Source of the DNA: Hoylesella timonensis S9-PR14
GTDB lineage: Bacteria; Bacteroidota; Bacteroidia; Bacteroidales; Bacteroidaceae
Reading direction: 5' to 3'
Length of the DNA stretch: 64,000 nt
Assembly (NCBI RefSeq): GCF_000762405.1
Contig: NZ_JRPQ01000055.1
Coordinates: 1 to 64,000, forward strand
The first letter of the stretch is position 1; each line of letters starts with the position of its first letter. Positions 35,360-44,564 of this stretch are shown one piece after another. The translations under genes and the position numbers were made by a program. The notes beneath the pieces are model-generated. The model was not told the DNA's origin. It saw only the letters and a program-made list of their open reading frames with translations, and did no database searches.

Positions 35360-35377
35360 TTATACTGTCGTGATGTA

Positions 35378-36586
35378 TTAAGATTTTGCAAATTTGACAA
35401 CTTTGCTTCCTATTTTGGCTATATATTCGCCAGCGGGCAACGTGTTCAGGCTGATAGTCTTGTTGCCTCTTACCACATGGGTTGCCACCAATTGTCCTGT
35501 TACGCTGTACACGCAAACTTGCTCCGTGCCATTGTTTGTCGCCCCCTCAATGATTAGGCAGCCATTGCTAAAGCTAATGTTCGCTTGGTCATGGGTGATT
35601 TCTGCGATGCCATCCGTTTTCTTCTCTACTGCCGTGTTTTCTTCATAACTACATTCGGTTTCATCCGTAGATTCACTCATGGGAACATGCTTAAAAGCCT
35701 TGTTGAGCGGAAGGTGGTTGAAGTACATACAGTTGCGCGGACCTAAGTAAAGGCGGTCTCCTTCTGATTGCACCAAAGGAATGAACGTATGTGCGGCATC
35801 GTACTGTTCATCGCCTTCATCGCCATAGCTGAATGTGTAAGAGAAAGCTTCTGTTCCTGTGTTCGTGATGTCTCCATTGTCATCGTACACATACTTTAGC
35901 TCCATGGGTGTGCTCTCCGTCATTTCTTCTCCTGGAATATATTTCAAACCTACCATGCGGTCGTCAATGTTGTTATCGTATTCAAACACTTCTTTCCATA
36001 CATTGTTGCCGTTGCTCATCATAAAACTAAAGGTCTGCTCACGTCCCTTGTCATCATAAGTAATGGTGGTATGGCGATCTGCGAAACCTTCCAGTTTCAG
36101 ATTTTTCTCGTCAAACTGCACGTCATTGGTTTTAATCACGCGCATCTGTGCATCGTACTCGTATGTAGAACGTAAGTCTTCCATCAATATAAGGTTCCCC
36201 TTTTTATCCGGTTTTAACGTGTATCTATGATAGGTCTTGATAAATCCATTGTCGTCACGATCGTAAACGTCACGTCGGTCTTTTCGCTGTCCGCCTTCTG
36301 GCTTGACGGTATAGCGTGTTTCTTCTTTCAAATAGCCATTCGCATCATAAGAGAACTTGATGACTTCCGTTGGATTGTCATCTTCGGTAGATACCACTTC
36401 TGTCAGAAACCCATTGTCATCATATTTATATTTAAAGACTTCTGAACCTCCGAACGTACTCCATTGCGCAAGACGGTGCGTGTGAACTTTTGGAATAGCT
36501 CTGTAATAATTGGGTGCTTTCTTACTTTCGGCGTTAACGCCTAAACACAATACTGCCAAAAGAGCAGGTAGTAAAAATTTTTTCAT
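35378..36586 (-). CDS. Secreted YD-repeat-like protein with T9SS-like C-terminal domain
   Basis: The start at ATG 36586 gives MKKFLLPALLAVLCLGVNA, a signal peptide, and a 402-residue protein. Residues about 55-240 contain imperfect repeats of about 20-25 residues of the form Y-D-x-N-G-F/Y-L (KYDDNGFLTE, SYDANGYLKE, DRDDNGFIKT, EYDAQMRVIK), reminiscent of YD/RHS repeats. The last 75 residues (VCVYSVTGQLVA, SLNTLPAGEYIAKIGSKVVKF) match a type A T9SS sorting domain, suggesting secretion by type IX and surface attachment or release. The function is unknown. A promoter lies on the minus strand at 36683-36714, divergent from hmuY. Confidence 0.78.
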   Translation of the reverse strand: MKKFLLPALLAVLCLGVNAESKKAPNYYRAIPKVHTHRLAQWSTFGGSEVFKYKYDDNGFLTEVVSTEDDNPTEVIKFSYDANGYLKEETRYTVKPEGGQRKDRRDVYDRDDNGFIKTYHRYTLKPDKKGNLILMEDLRSTYEYDAQMRVIKTNDVQFDEKNLKLEGFADRHTTITYDDKGREQTFSFMMSNGNNVWKEVFEYDNNIDDRMVGLKYIPGEEMTESTPMELKYVYDDNGDITNTGTEAFSYTFSYGDEGDEQYDAAHTFIPLVQSEGDRLYLGPRNCMYFNHLPLNKAFKHVPMSESTDETECSYEENTAVEKKTDGIAEITHDQANISFSNGCLIIEGATNNGTEQVCVYSVTGQLVATHVVRGNKTISLNTLPAGEYIAKIGSKVVKFAKS

Positions 36587-36682
36587 GTTAATTGTTATTT
36601 TGTAAAAGTTTAAATGAATTTCTATGATAGTACGCAAACCAAATGCGGTACGCATATTTGAGTTATAGCGCCTTTTGTATTG

Positions 36683-36719
36683 CAAAAGTACGTCTTATCA
36701 ATATAATGAGCAATACCTA
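36683..36719 (-). promoter_or_regulatory. Promoter of the YD-like gene with adjoining TAGGTAT motif
   Basis: On the minus strand ATTG (36714-36711) is 20 bases before TACTTTTG (36690-36683), so transcription would begin near 36677. The heptamer TAGGTAT (36719-36713) overlaps the -33 box. Confidence 0.6.
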
Positions 36720-36741
36720 CTAATTGTGACGTTACTCAGGC

Positions 36742-36759
36742 ATACCTATTTGTAGGTAT
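36742..36759. promoter_or_regulatory. Perfect palindrome, candidate operator
   Basis: ATACCTA-TTTG-TAGGTAT is a perfect 7-base inverted repeat with a 4-base centre. The same heptamer abuts the hmuY -33 box (36959-36965), overlaps the divergent -33 box (36713-36719), and a relative TACCTAC lies at 36887-36893. The rest of the gap 36587-37036 holds no gene. Confidence 0.6.
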
Positions 36760-36958
36760 AAATATAAGTCTGTTAAGGTATTAGTTTGTTTATCAGGTTG
36801 TTAGCTTGTTCAATATGAAACTTATATAACAATTAATCTATGTCCTTTATGTTGTCACCTTATTTTAAAGCTCTTCATTTTTCTTCTACCTACAACTAGT
36901 TACTTCTCTAAAAAATCATTTTGTCAGCTTATCTACAAGTGAGCGAAATACATAAAAA

Positions 36959-36995
36959 TAGGTATTTTGCATTTTTTTTCATCTTTGTACCTTTG
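36959..36995 (+). promoter_or_regulatory. hmuY promoter with adjoining TAGGTAT motif
   Basis: TACCTTTG (36988-36995) is a full -7 box. TTTG at 36966-36969 gives a spacer of 18, slightly short. TAGGTAT (36959-36965) directly abuts the -33 box. Transcription would begin near 37001. The arrangement suits a regulator binding immediately upstream. Confidence 0.62.
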
Positions 36996-37036
36996 CAACT
37001 AAATTTATAACACTCATTATTCAAACAATTATTAAA

Positions 37037-37750
37037 ATGAAAAAAATGACTACCGCCCTGTTTTTGGGCCTTACAGCCATGGTCTTTACATGGACATCGT
37101 GTGACAAATCGGAGGATTTATCCCAAAAGAAAGAGAAAGAAGAACAAAGTGTGATTTGCAAGCATGCCGATATTTTGTTGCAAGAAAAACAAATGACCAA
37201 CTACGACAAGTGGGTTTACATTGATTTGGAAAGTGGCAAGACTGAAACCCAGACAGATTATCGCGCATGGGTGTATGGCATGATGAACCGGCAAACGGGC
37301 GAAATGGATCAGATTACCAAAGAGATACCCGAGCGTGCAAATAACGAGCCAAAGAAGTGGCACATCGCTTTCCACTTGTATGACCCCATGACCAATGGCG
37401 GTGAGGTGATGATTGCAGGTAAGGATACCACCTCTCTTGACCAAATCACTGAACTTCCCAAAGGTGGTACATGGACAGTAGACAAGCCTGTATGGATTTT
37501 GGTAGATATGGCAGGTATGATGCAGATGCCTCCGACAATGGGATACAGTAAGGGATTTTCTAATCCTAATCTGCACAAGTATATGCGTCGTGCGGGGATG
37601 GGGCAATATGAAATGGCAAATAAAGGGCGCATCTTTATTGTAAAATTTAAGGATGGAAGTTTTGCAGCCATCAAGTTCACAGACATTACTGATGCGACAG
37701 GAAAGAAGAAACAAGTGTCATTCGACTACAAGTTTGTTAAAAAGAATTAA
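37037..37750 (+). CDS. hmuY: HmuY family heme-binding lipoprotein
   Basis: HmuY is a surface or secreted lipoprotein that captures heme from host proteins and passes it to HmuR. The 237-residue protein has a lipoprotein signal with the cysteine at residue 22 (TWTSCDKSED) and the family landmarks KWVYIDLESGK, KKWHIAFHLYDPMTNGG and the C-terminal IFIVKFKDGSFAAIKFTD. It is rich in methionine (YGMMNRQTGEMD, DMAGMMQMPPTMG, RRAGMGQYEM). In Porphyromonas gingivalis HmuY heme is held by two histidines, while Prevotella intermedia and Tannerella homologues use methionine, so methionine ligation is likely here. A terminator follows at 37766. Confidence 0.87.
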   Translation: MKKMTTALFLGLTAMVFTWTSCDKSEDLSQKKEKEEQSVICKHADILLQEKQMTNYDKWVYIDLESGKTETQTDYRAWVYGMMNRQTGEMDQITKEIPERANNEPKKWHIAFHLYDPMTNGGEVMIAGKDTTSLDQITELPKGGTWTVDKPVWILVDMAGMMQMPPTMGYSKGFSNPNLHKYMRRAGMGQYEMANKGRIFIVKFKDGSFAAIKFTDITDATGKKKQVSFDYKFVKKN

Positions 37751-37765
37751 ACCCTTGTGAAGATA

Positions 37766-37809
37766 ACCACCTTTCATTCTGCTGATAAGGGCATGAGAGG
37801 TGGCTTTTT
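37766..37809 (+). terminator. Terminator between hmuY and hmuR
   Basis: CCACCTTTCAT (37767-37777) pairs with ATGAGAGGTGG (37793-37803), with one G-U pair, and is followed by C and six Ts. No promoter is visible between it and hmuR at 37976, so partial read-through would yield more hmuY than hmuRSTUV. A TAGGTA occurs at 37941-37946. Confidence 0.78.
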
Positions 37810-37975
37810 TGCTTTATCAAGGCAGCAACCTATCAAACCGAATGTCCATTCTCGGAAAGGCGTTGTCACCTATACTTCTTTCACCGCAATATCGCTCAAT
37901 ATATAATAAATAAGGTGAGAAACAAACAAACCATCAAAGGTAGGTAACGCTCATCTATTTTTTTTCATTGTTTTC

Positions 37976-40213
37976 ATGAACAAAATATTCTTGCTCTACT
38001 TATTCGCAATACTCCAATTTGTCACGACCTCTGCCAAAGCTGACGCTGCATCCTCTCGCTATACCATTCGTGGAACGGTAACCGATGAATGCAACAGACC
38101 GCTGCCAGGAGCACTCATTGCGGTTTCTGGCACTACCATTAAGCAAGGAACCAATAGCAAAGGCATGTTTGAAATCACGGTCAACGAAAATCGTAATTAT
38201 GACATTACTGCTTCGTATGTAGGCTTTCAGCCCAAACATATCATCGCACGCCCCGGTCAAAACGCCAGCATTACGCTGTTCCCCTCGCGCACCAACCTGA
38301 ACGAAGTGGTTGTAACCGGAACCCGTAGTGACCGCCCATTAAAAGACATGCCTGTGCTGACACGAGTTATCTCACGGCGCGAAATAGAAACGATAAACGC
38401 CATAGACCTTACCACACTGCTGCAAACGGCGTTGCCGGGATTGCAATTCTCGTACAATGACATGTCACAAGCAACCGAAATCACTTACCAGGGCCTGGGC
38501 GGAAAGGCGGTACTCTTTTTGCTCGACGGTGAGAGAATCAGTGGTGAGGGTGGCGCCAACAACATAGATTACAGCAGGTTTAACGTAAACGACATTGAAC
38601 GGATAGAGATAGTGCGCGGAGCTGCCGCTACCTTATACGACAGCAGAGCCATCGGGGGTGTTATCAACATCATTACACGCAAAGGTTTCCGTCCCGTTAC
38701 TGCTTGCGTTTCCACCCGATATGCAGGGAGAAACGGCGAGATGTACTCGGTTTCGGCAGGTGTCAACCGTAAGAACTTTTCAGCACTCACCTCGTTCGGG
38801 TATCGCAAGCGCGAGTCGTATACCATCGCCGACAGTACGGGTAAGGTGCGTGAGACACGTTTGTCTAACGGGGTGGTTAAGCGTGATACGCTGCCTGCTT
38901 ACCAGTCTACCATTCACGGATACAGCATATTGGATGTCTCTCAAAAATTGTCATATGTGTTCAACGACCAGCTACGCGCAGATTTTCGTGGCTCGTACTA
39001 TAACAACAGGCGTCCGAGCAATGAATACAAAAAACTGCATCAGGTTTACACGGATTTGACATTGAGCGGAAAACTGTCATACATACCATCCAGCAATCAG
39101 AACATAGAGCTGACCGTGATACGTGACGACTATCAGAAGACCAACGTGTTTGACAAGGTAGACCTGAAAGAGCATGTGTACCGCAACATCAACACGACGG
39201 GAAGACTGTATTATTCGGGTACGTTAGGCAAACACACCATAAGCGCAGGTGTTGACTATGTTCGCGAAGACTTGAAACATTATTTCCTGCCAGACACCGC
39301 ACAAATGCACACAAGTCAATTTTCTTGCTGTTTGCAGGAAGACTGGAAACCGTGGCGGCAACTGAACATCGTGGCGGGCGTGCGTGCCGACAAGGTTACA
39401 AGATATAAGCTGCACTTTACACCCAAACTATCTGTCATGTATCGGCCTTGGGCGTTTGTTACTGCCCGTGCGGGCTATTCGCAAGGGTATCGTGCTCCAA
39501 ACCTAAAAGAGTTGTATCAAGAATGGAGCATGGGTGGACTTATACAAATGTATGGCAATCCTAACTTGAAACCTGAAGTGGGAAGCCAATTGTCCGCATC
39601 TGTCGAATATGATAAGAATGGGTTGAACCTTTCCCTGTCGTCTTATTATAATAATTATCTCAACAAGATAACTTATGCGTATGTTCATCCAGAAAAAAAC
39701 ATGGACATGAGGTGGGAAAACGCCGACAGCGTTAGGACATTTGGGGTGGAGGCGACGGCCAATTACAAGTTTGTCTGGGGGCTGCAACTTGCGGGAGCAT
39801 ACACCTATATTACCGATTATAATAAGAAAAACGGATATAACCTGTCATGGCTGCGTCCACATAGCGCCAAGTTAAGTGCCGTATATTCAAAGAAATGGGG
39901 AAAGACGACAGAAACATTGTCACTCTACGCCAACTGGGTGTCGGCTCTCTCTACCTACACTTACAAAAGTAATAAAGATGAGCAGACAGGTAAAGGCGTT
40001 GAGAGCTTCACGCGAGAAGATTTTGAAGCACGCACTATCTGTTCGCTCAACTTGCGCTCGCAATTACCCCATGGCATTACAATCGGTGTCATGATTGACA
40101 ATTTGCTGAACTATAAGGACAAAGCTGTTGATTCAGGATTACAATATCCACAAAATGGTCGTACTTATGTCGCTACGATTTCTATTAATATTGCAGATAT
40201 GCTAAAGTTATAA
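37976..40213 (+). CDS. hmuR: TonB-dependent heme receptor HmuR
   Basis: HmuR imports heme across the outer membrane using proton-motive energy delivered from the inner membrane. The 745-residue protein has a signal peptide (to about residue 24), a carboxypeptidase-regulatory-like domain (about 26-105, ITVNENRNYDITASYVGF), the plug (NEVVVTGTRSD, LTTLLQTALPG, IEIVRGAAATLYD), and a beta-barrel. The conserved heme-receptor motifs YRAP (near 505) and NPNL (near 529) are present. It precedes hmuS by only 12 bases, so the two are co-transcribed. Confidence 0.93.
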   Translation: MNKIFLLYLFAILQFVTTSAKADAASSRYTIRGTVTDECNRPLPGALIAVSGTTIKQGTNSKGMFEITVNENRNYDITASYVGFQPKHIIARPGQNASITLFPSRTNLNEVVVTGTRSDRPLKDMPVLTRVISRREIETINAIDLTTLLQTALPGLQFSYNDMSQATEITYQGLGGKAVLFLLDGERISGEGGANNIDYSRFNVNDIERIEIVRGAAATLYDSRAIGGVINIITRKGFRPVTACVSTRYAGRNGEMYSVSAGVNRKNFSALTSFGYRKRESYTIADSTGKVRETRLSNGVVKRDTLPAYQSTIHGYSILDVSQKLSYVFNDQLRADFRGSYYNNRRPSNEYKKLHQVYTDLTLSGKLSYIPSSNQNIELTVIRDDYQKTNVFDKVDLKEHVYRNINTTGRLYYSGTLGKHTISAGVDYVREDLKHYFLPDTAQMHTSQFSCCLQEDWKPWRQLNIVAGVRADKVTRYKLHFTPKLSVMYRPWAFVTARAGYSQGYRAPNLKELYQEWSMGGLIQMYGNPNLKPEVGSQLSASVEYDKNGLNLSLSSYYNNYLNKITYAYVHPEKNMDMRWENADSVRTFGVEATANYKFVWGLQLAGAYTYITDYNKKNGYNLSWLRPHSAKLSAVYSKKWGKTTETLSLYANWVSALSTYTYKSNKDEQTGKGVESFTREDFEARTICSLNLRSQLPHGITIGVMIDNLLNYKDKAVDSGLQYPQNGRTYVATISINIADMLKL

Positions 40214-40225
40214 TCATATTAGAAC

Positions 40226-43200
40226 ATGATGAGAAAAAAAATTATCATTGCCGCTATTACAATAATAGTCATTATTTTGGCAACATGGGGATGGAGTCAT
40301 TGGTTCTCACGTACCCGTATCGCATTTGTAAATTATCAAGCCATTGAACTTGCTCAAATTAGTCGCGCCAACGACAATGGAATGATTAAGATAGAAAATT
40401 TAAGTGTAGAAAATCTTGACGAGCTCAACAAGTACGACATGGTGTTTGTGCAAGCCATGGGGTTGAAACTTACTGGTGAACAGCGCAAGCTCATTACGAC
40501 GGCTGCCCAAAAGGGGGTTCCCATGCTAAGTACGATGATTACAACTCCCGAAAACGATTTTACAACCATTGCCCAGGTTAGTGCTGACACCTTGCGGCAG
40601 TATCTGGGAAATGGTGGACGACAAAATTATCGTAATCTCGCCTTGTATGTACGCAAATACATTGACGCTAAAATTTTTAAGGCTCCAATGCCGCAACCCG
40701 TGGTTGAACATATACTTGGGTTGTTGCATCATCGTCCGAAAACAGAGGATAAGGCTGCCGATGATTTGCAGTTTAACTCTGTAAAAGAATACAATGCTTA
40801 TTTAAAAAGACAAGGGTTGTGGCACGAAGGCGCACCGGCAATAGTGGTCATGGGTCCGATGGGCGAACCTACCTCGTTGATTGCACGATTGGAACAAACA
40901 GGAAATAATGTTTATCCTGTTAACGACATTCGAAAATTTATAGAAGAGGGACATGCTGACAGCATTCCTCTGCGTGCCGTTATCAATATGGCACATGGAC
41001 GAGTTGGTGATAATCTGGTGGCTTTCTTGCAGCAAAAGAATATTCCCTTGTTCGCTCCGCTCAACGTAAACCAACCTGAGAAGGATTGGCGCAATGACAA
41101 ACAGGGAATGATGGGGGGATTTTTATCGCAGAGTGTAACCATGCCAGAAATCGATGGAGCTATCCGTCCGTTTGCTCTTTTTGCTCATTATAAGGGAAAA
41201 GACGGTCTTGATTATGTAGATGCGATACCCGACAGATTGAACACTTTTGTGAAAACGGTAAACAATTATATTCGCTTGAAAAATATACCAAACAGCAAAA
41301 AACGTGTTGCCATTTATTATTACAAGGGGCCTGGACAAAATGCATTAACAGCAAGTGGTATGGATGTTTGCTCTTCATTGTTCAATTTGCTCACCACCAT
41401 GAAGCAGCAGGGGTATAACGTGCAAGGCCTTCCGTCATCAGCAGAGGAACTTGAAAAACTCATTCAACAGCAAGGCGCGGTTTTGGGTACATATGCCAAA
41501 GGTGCCATCACTCATTTCATTCACACAGGGCATCCTGCGCTGGTAAATAAAGAGGAATATGATAAATGGGTAAAGGCTTCTATCGTTGGTGAGAAATATA
41601 AGGAAGTAGTAGAGAAGAATGGAGAATTCCCTGGTAATTACTTAGCGACAGACAAAGGCGAATTGGCTATACCGCGCATACAGTTGGGTAATATTGTTCT
41701 CATGCCTCAACTCGCTGTTAGCACACAGGGTAACTCCTTTAAGATCGTACATGGAACAGATGCGGCTCCATCTCATGCTTTCATCGCGTCTTATTTGTGG
41801 ATGCAACATGCCTTTAAGGCCAACGTGTTGGTGCATTTTGGCACACATGGCAGCATGGAGTTTACGCCAAAAAAGCAAATTGCCTTGAGCAATGAGGATT
41901 GGCCCGATAGATTAGTGGGGGCAATTCCTCACATATATATATACACAGTAGGCAATGTTGGCGAGGGAGTCATCGCCAAACGCCGTTCGTATGCTTGCTT
42001 GCAAACCTATCTTACACAGCCTTATATGAAGAATGACGTGCGCACTATGTACAAGGCATTATTGGATAAAATGGATGTGTATCATACTAAAGTTGCTAAA
42101 AAACTTCCTGGTATAACGGAAACAGCCTTGCAAGTGAAGGCGATGGTTGTGAAAATGGGCATTCATCGCGACTTACAATTAGACGCGAACCTTAAGCGGC
42201 CGTACAATGAAGAGCAGATGCAACAGGTAGACAACTTTATTGAAGAATTGGCAACCGAAAAGATCGGTGGCCATTTATACACGATGGGAGTACCTTATGA
42301 TACCCAAGGTTTGCACTCTACGGTTATGGCTATGTGTGCCGATCCTATTGCATATGCGCAATTCGCAGTAGACAAGCAAAAGGGGAGAGCGTCTGATGTC
42401 ATGATGAAACAACGTTCTTTGTTCGTACAACGTTATCTTTACCCTGCTCAGAAGTTGGTAGATAAACTTCTTGCAAACCCTTCTCTTGGCAATCCAAAAA
42501 TGGTGTGCCAAGTATTAAGTATTGCTCCCGCCGAATTGCAAAAAGCACATCATCTTTGCGAGGCACTTAACGCACCAACCAGTATGATGGCTATGATGCA
42601 AGGTATGAGTAAAAAGTCACCGATGGCTAAAGGCATGAAAAAGAACATGAATTCTATGAAAGGAAATATGCCAAAGGGAATGGGAATGGGTGGCATGAGA
42701 ATGCAAAAGCCTTCGTTCTCATCTCATGAAAAGGATTTAGCATTTGCTGTCATAGAAGCCGAACGAACAATTATGAACGTGGCGAAATACCGCAAATTGC
42801 TGATACAAAGCCCCGCAATGGAATTGAAAAGCATTCTTAATGCAATAAATGGTGGCTACACATCACCTTCACCAGGGGGCGATCCTGTGACGAATCCCAA
42901 CACATTGCCAACAGGGCGTAACATGTATAGCATTAATGCCGAAACAACTCCCAGCGAAGCTGCATGGGAACAAGGTAAACAACTGGCAGAAAACACCATT
43001 GCCCTGTATCGACAACATCACCATGACAGCATTCCAAGAAAAGTGAGCTTTACGCTTTGGAGTAGTGAATTTATTGAAACACAAGGCGCATCTATTGCAC
43101 AGATTTTATACCTTTTGGGGGTAGAACCCGTTCGTGACTTCTTTGGACGCATATCAGACATCAAGCTTATTCCGTCAAAAGTGTTAGGACGTCCACGCAT

Positions 43201-44410
43201 AGATGTAGTTGTACAGACCTCTGGACAGTTGCGAGACTTAGCCGCATCACGTTTGTTCTTAATCAACAGAGCTGTCGAAATGGCCGCCGCTGCTCATGAT
43301 GATAAGTATGAGAACATGGTAAGCGAGGGAGTAAAGGAGACCGAGCGAGTGCTGACAGAGAAAGGTGTTTCACCAAAAGAAGCACGAAGCATGGCTGCGC
43401 GACGGGTGTTTGGCGGAGTAAATGGCAGTTATGGCACCAACATACAGTCGATGGTAATGAGTAGCGACCAATGGGAAAACCGTTCAGAGATAGCGGATAC
43501 CTATCTAAACAATATGGGAGCTTTCTATGGTGATGACAAAGAGTGGGAGGATTTTAAAGAATATGCCTTCGAAGCTGCTCTTACTCGTACAGATGTCATC
43601 GTTCAACCGCGACAAAGTAACTTATGGGGAGCATTAAGCTTAGACCATGTTTATGAGTTTATGGGCGGGCTCAACATAGCCGTCACCAAGGCAACAGGCA
43701 AAGAACCGGATGCTTACATTAGTGATATGCGCAATCATTACAATATGCGTATGCAAGATTTGAAAGAAGCGGTGGGTATAGAAAGCCGAACTACTATCTT
43801 CAATCCTGCTTACATCAAAGAACATATCAAGAGTGGAAAAGAGGGAGCTGACGAGTTTGCAAAAACTATACAAAATACTTTTGGTTGGAATGTGATGCGT
43901 ACCAACGTGATTGACCAACAATTTTGGAATAAAATTTATCAAGTTTACATAAAAGACGAATATAGGTTAGGAATACAGAAGTATTTTGAACAAAAAAATC
44001 CTGCAGCTCTTGAAGAGATAACGGCCGTGATGCTGGAAGGCGCGCGCAAAGGAATGTGGAAACCTACGCACGAACAAATAAAAACCTTGGCTTCTCGGCA
44101 CATGGACTTAGTGAACCGCTTTAAACCCTCATGCTCGGGATTTGTGTGTAATAATAATAAACTTCGTCAGTTTATCGCGAAGGAGGGAACGGACAATGCC
44201 GTTCAACGGCAACAATATCTCCGAAACATTGATCAGATAAGAGAGAAGGCTACTGAAGGCAAACAGGGAATGACCATGAAGAAGGAGACTTTGTCTGACA
44301 ACCAAAATACTACCTCTGACACCGTAAACGGTACGGTTATTATCATTGTCGTACTTATTGCCATAATTGCTGTTGCATTCATAGTGCGACGCAATCGTAA
44401 AATGCGATAA
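40226..44410 (+). CDS. hmuS: HmuS, membrane-anchored CobN-like chelatase
   Basis: HmuS is a homologue of the large CobN/ChlH chelatase subunit, here inside a heme locus; HmuS proteins of Bacteroidetes have been linked to removal of iron from heme. The 1394-residue protein has an N-terminal membrane anchor (about 5-25), CobN-type domains (GPMGEPTSLI, HFGTHGSMEFTPKKQ near 540-555, WSSEF), and a C-terminal membrane helix (about 1368-1390) with a basic tail, placing most of it outside the cytoplasm. Residues about 785-829 form a methionine-rich insertion with about 14 methionines (SMMAMMQGM, KGMGMGGMRMQ). No CobS/CobT or ChlI/ChlD partner gene is nearby, which argues against cobalt or magnesium insertion. 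Confidence 0.88.
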   Translation: MMRKKIIIAAITIIVIILATWGWSHWFSRTRIAFVNYQAIELAQISRANDNGMIKIENLSVENLDELNKYDMVFVQAMGLKLTGEQRKLITTAAQKGVPMLSTMITTPENDFTTIAQVSADTLRQYLGNGGRQNYRNLALYVRKYIDAKIFKAPMPQPVVEHILGLLHHRPKTEDKAADDLQFNSVKEYNAYLKRQGLWHEGAPAIVVMGPMGEPTSLIARLEQTGNNVYPVNDIRKFIEEGHADSIPLRAVINMAHGRVGDNLVAFLQQKNIPLFAPLNVNQPEKDWRNDKQGMMGGFLSQSVTMPEIDGAIRPFALFAHYKGKDGLDYVDAIPDRLNTFVKTVNNYIRLKNIPNSKKRVAIYYYKGPGQNALTASGMDVCSSLFNLLTTMKQQGYNVQGLPSSAEELEKLIQQQGAVLGTYAKGAITHFIHTGHPALVNKEEYDKWVKASIVGEKYKEVVEKNGEFPGNYLATDKGELAIPRIQLGNIVLMPQLAVSTQGNSFKIVHGTDAAPSHAFIASYLWMQHAFKANVLVHFGTHGSMEFTPKKQIALSNEDWPDRLVGAIPHIYIYTVGNVGEGVIAKRRSYACLQTYLTQPYMKNDVRTMYKALLDKMDVYHTKVAKKLPGITETALQVKAMVVKMGIHRDLQLDANLKRPYNEEQMQQVDNFIEELATEKIGGHLYTMGVPYDTQGLHSTVMAMCADPIAYAQFAVDKQKGRASDVMMKQRSLFVQRYLYPAQKLVDKLLANPSLGNPKMVCQVLSIAPAELQKAHHLCEALNAPTSMMAMMQGMSKKSPMAKGMKKNMNSMKGNMPKGMGMGGMRMQKPSFSSHEKDLAFAVIEAERTIMNVAKYRKLLIQSPAMELKSILNAINGGYTSPSPGGDPVTNPNTLPTGRNMYSINAETTPSEAAWEQGKQLAENTIALYRQHHHDSIPRKVSFTLWSSEFIETQGASIAQILYLLGVEPVRDFFGRISDIKLIPSKVLGRPRIDVVVQTSGQLRDLAASRLFLINRAVEMAAAAHDDKYENMVSEGVKETERVLTEKGVSPKEARSMAARRVFGGVNGSYGTNIQSMVMSSDQWENRSEIADTYLNNMGAFYGDDKEWEDFKEYAFEAALTRTDVIVQPRQSNLWGALSLDHVYEFMGGLNIAVTKATGKEPDAYISDMRNHYNMRMQDLKEAVGIESRTTIFNPAYIKEHIKSGKEGADEFAKTIQNTFGWNVMRTNVIDQQFWNKIYQVYIKDEYRLGIQKYFEQKNPAALEEITAVMLEGARKGMWKPTHEQIKTLASRHMDLVNRFKPSCSGFVCNNNKLRQFIAKEGTDNAVQRQQYLRNIDQIREKATEGKQGMTMKKETLSDNQNTTSDTVNGTVIIIVVLIAIIAVAFIVRRNRKMR

Positions 44411-44564
44411 AGATGAAGGAAGGCTGTTTCTGAAAAACCATCTTATGGGTAAATGTGATTATATGAGAATACATCTTGACTTAAAAAACAAGTTAAAAAA
44501 TCCATCATAGATAATTTTCTGTATCAGCAAAGAGCAAAAAAAATTAAACAATGAAATTGATATA

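Noticed and set aside
40226-44410. CobN for cobalamin synthesis
   Set aside because: It is in a heme operon with hmuY and hmuR, is anchored at both ends in the membrane, and lacks CobS/CobT neighbours, so HmuS is the better call.
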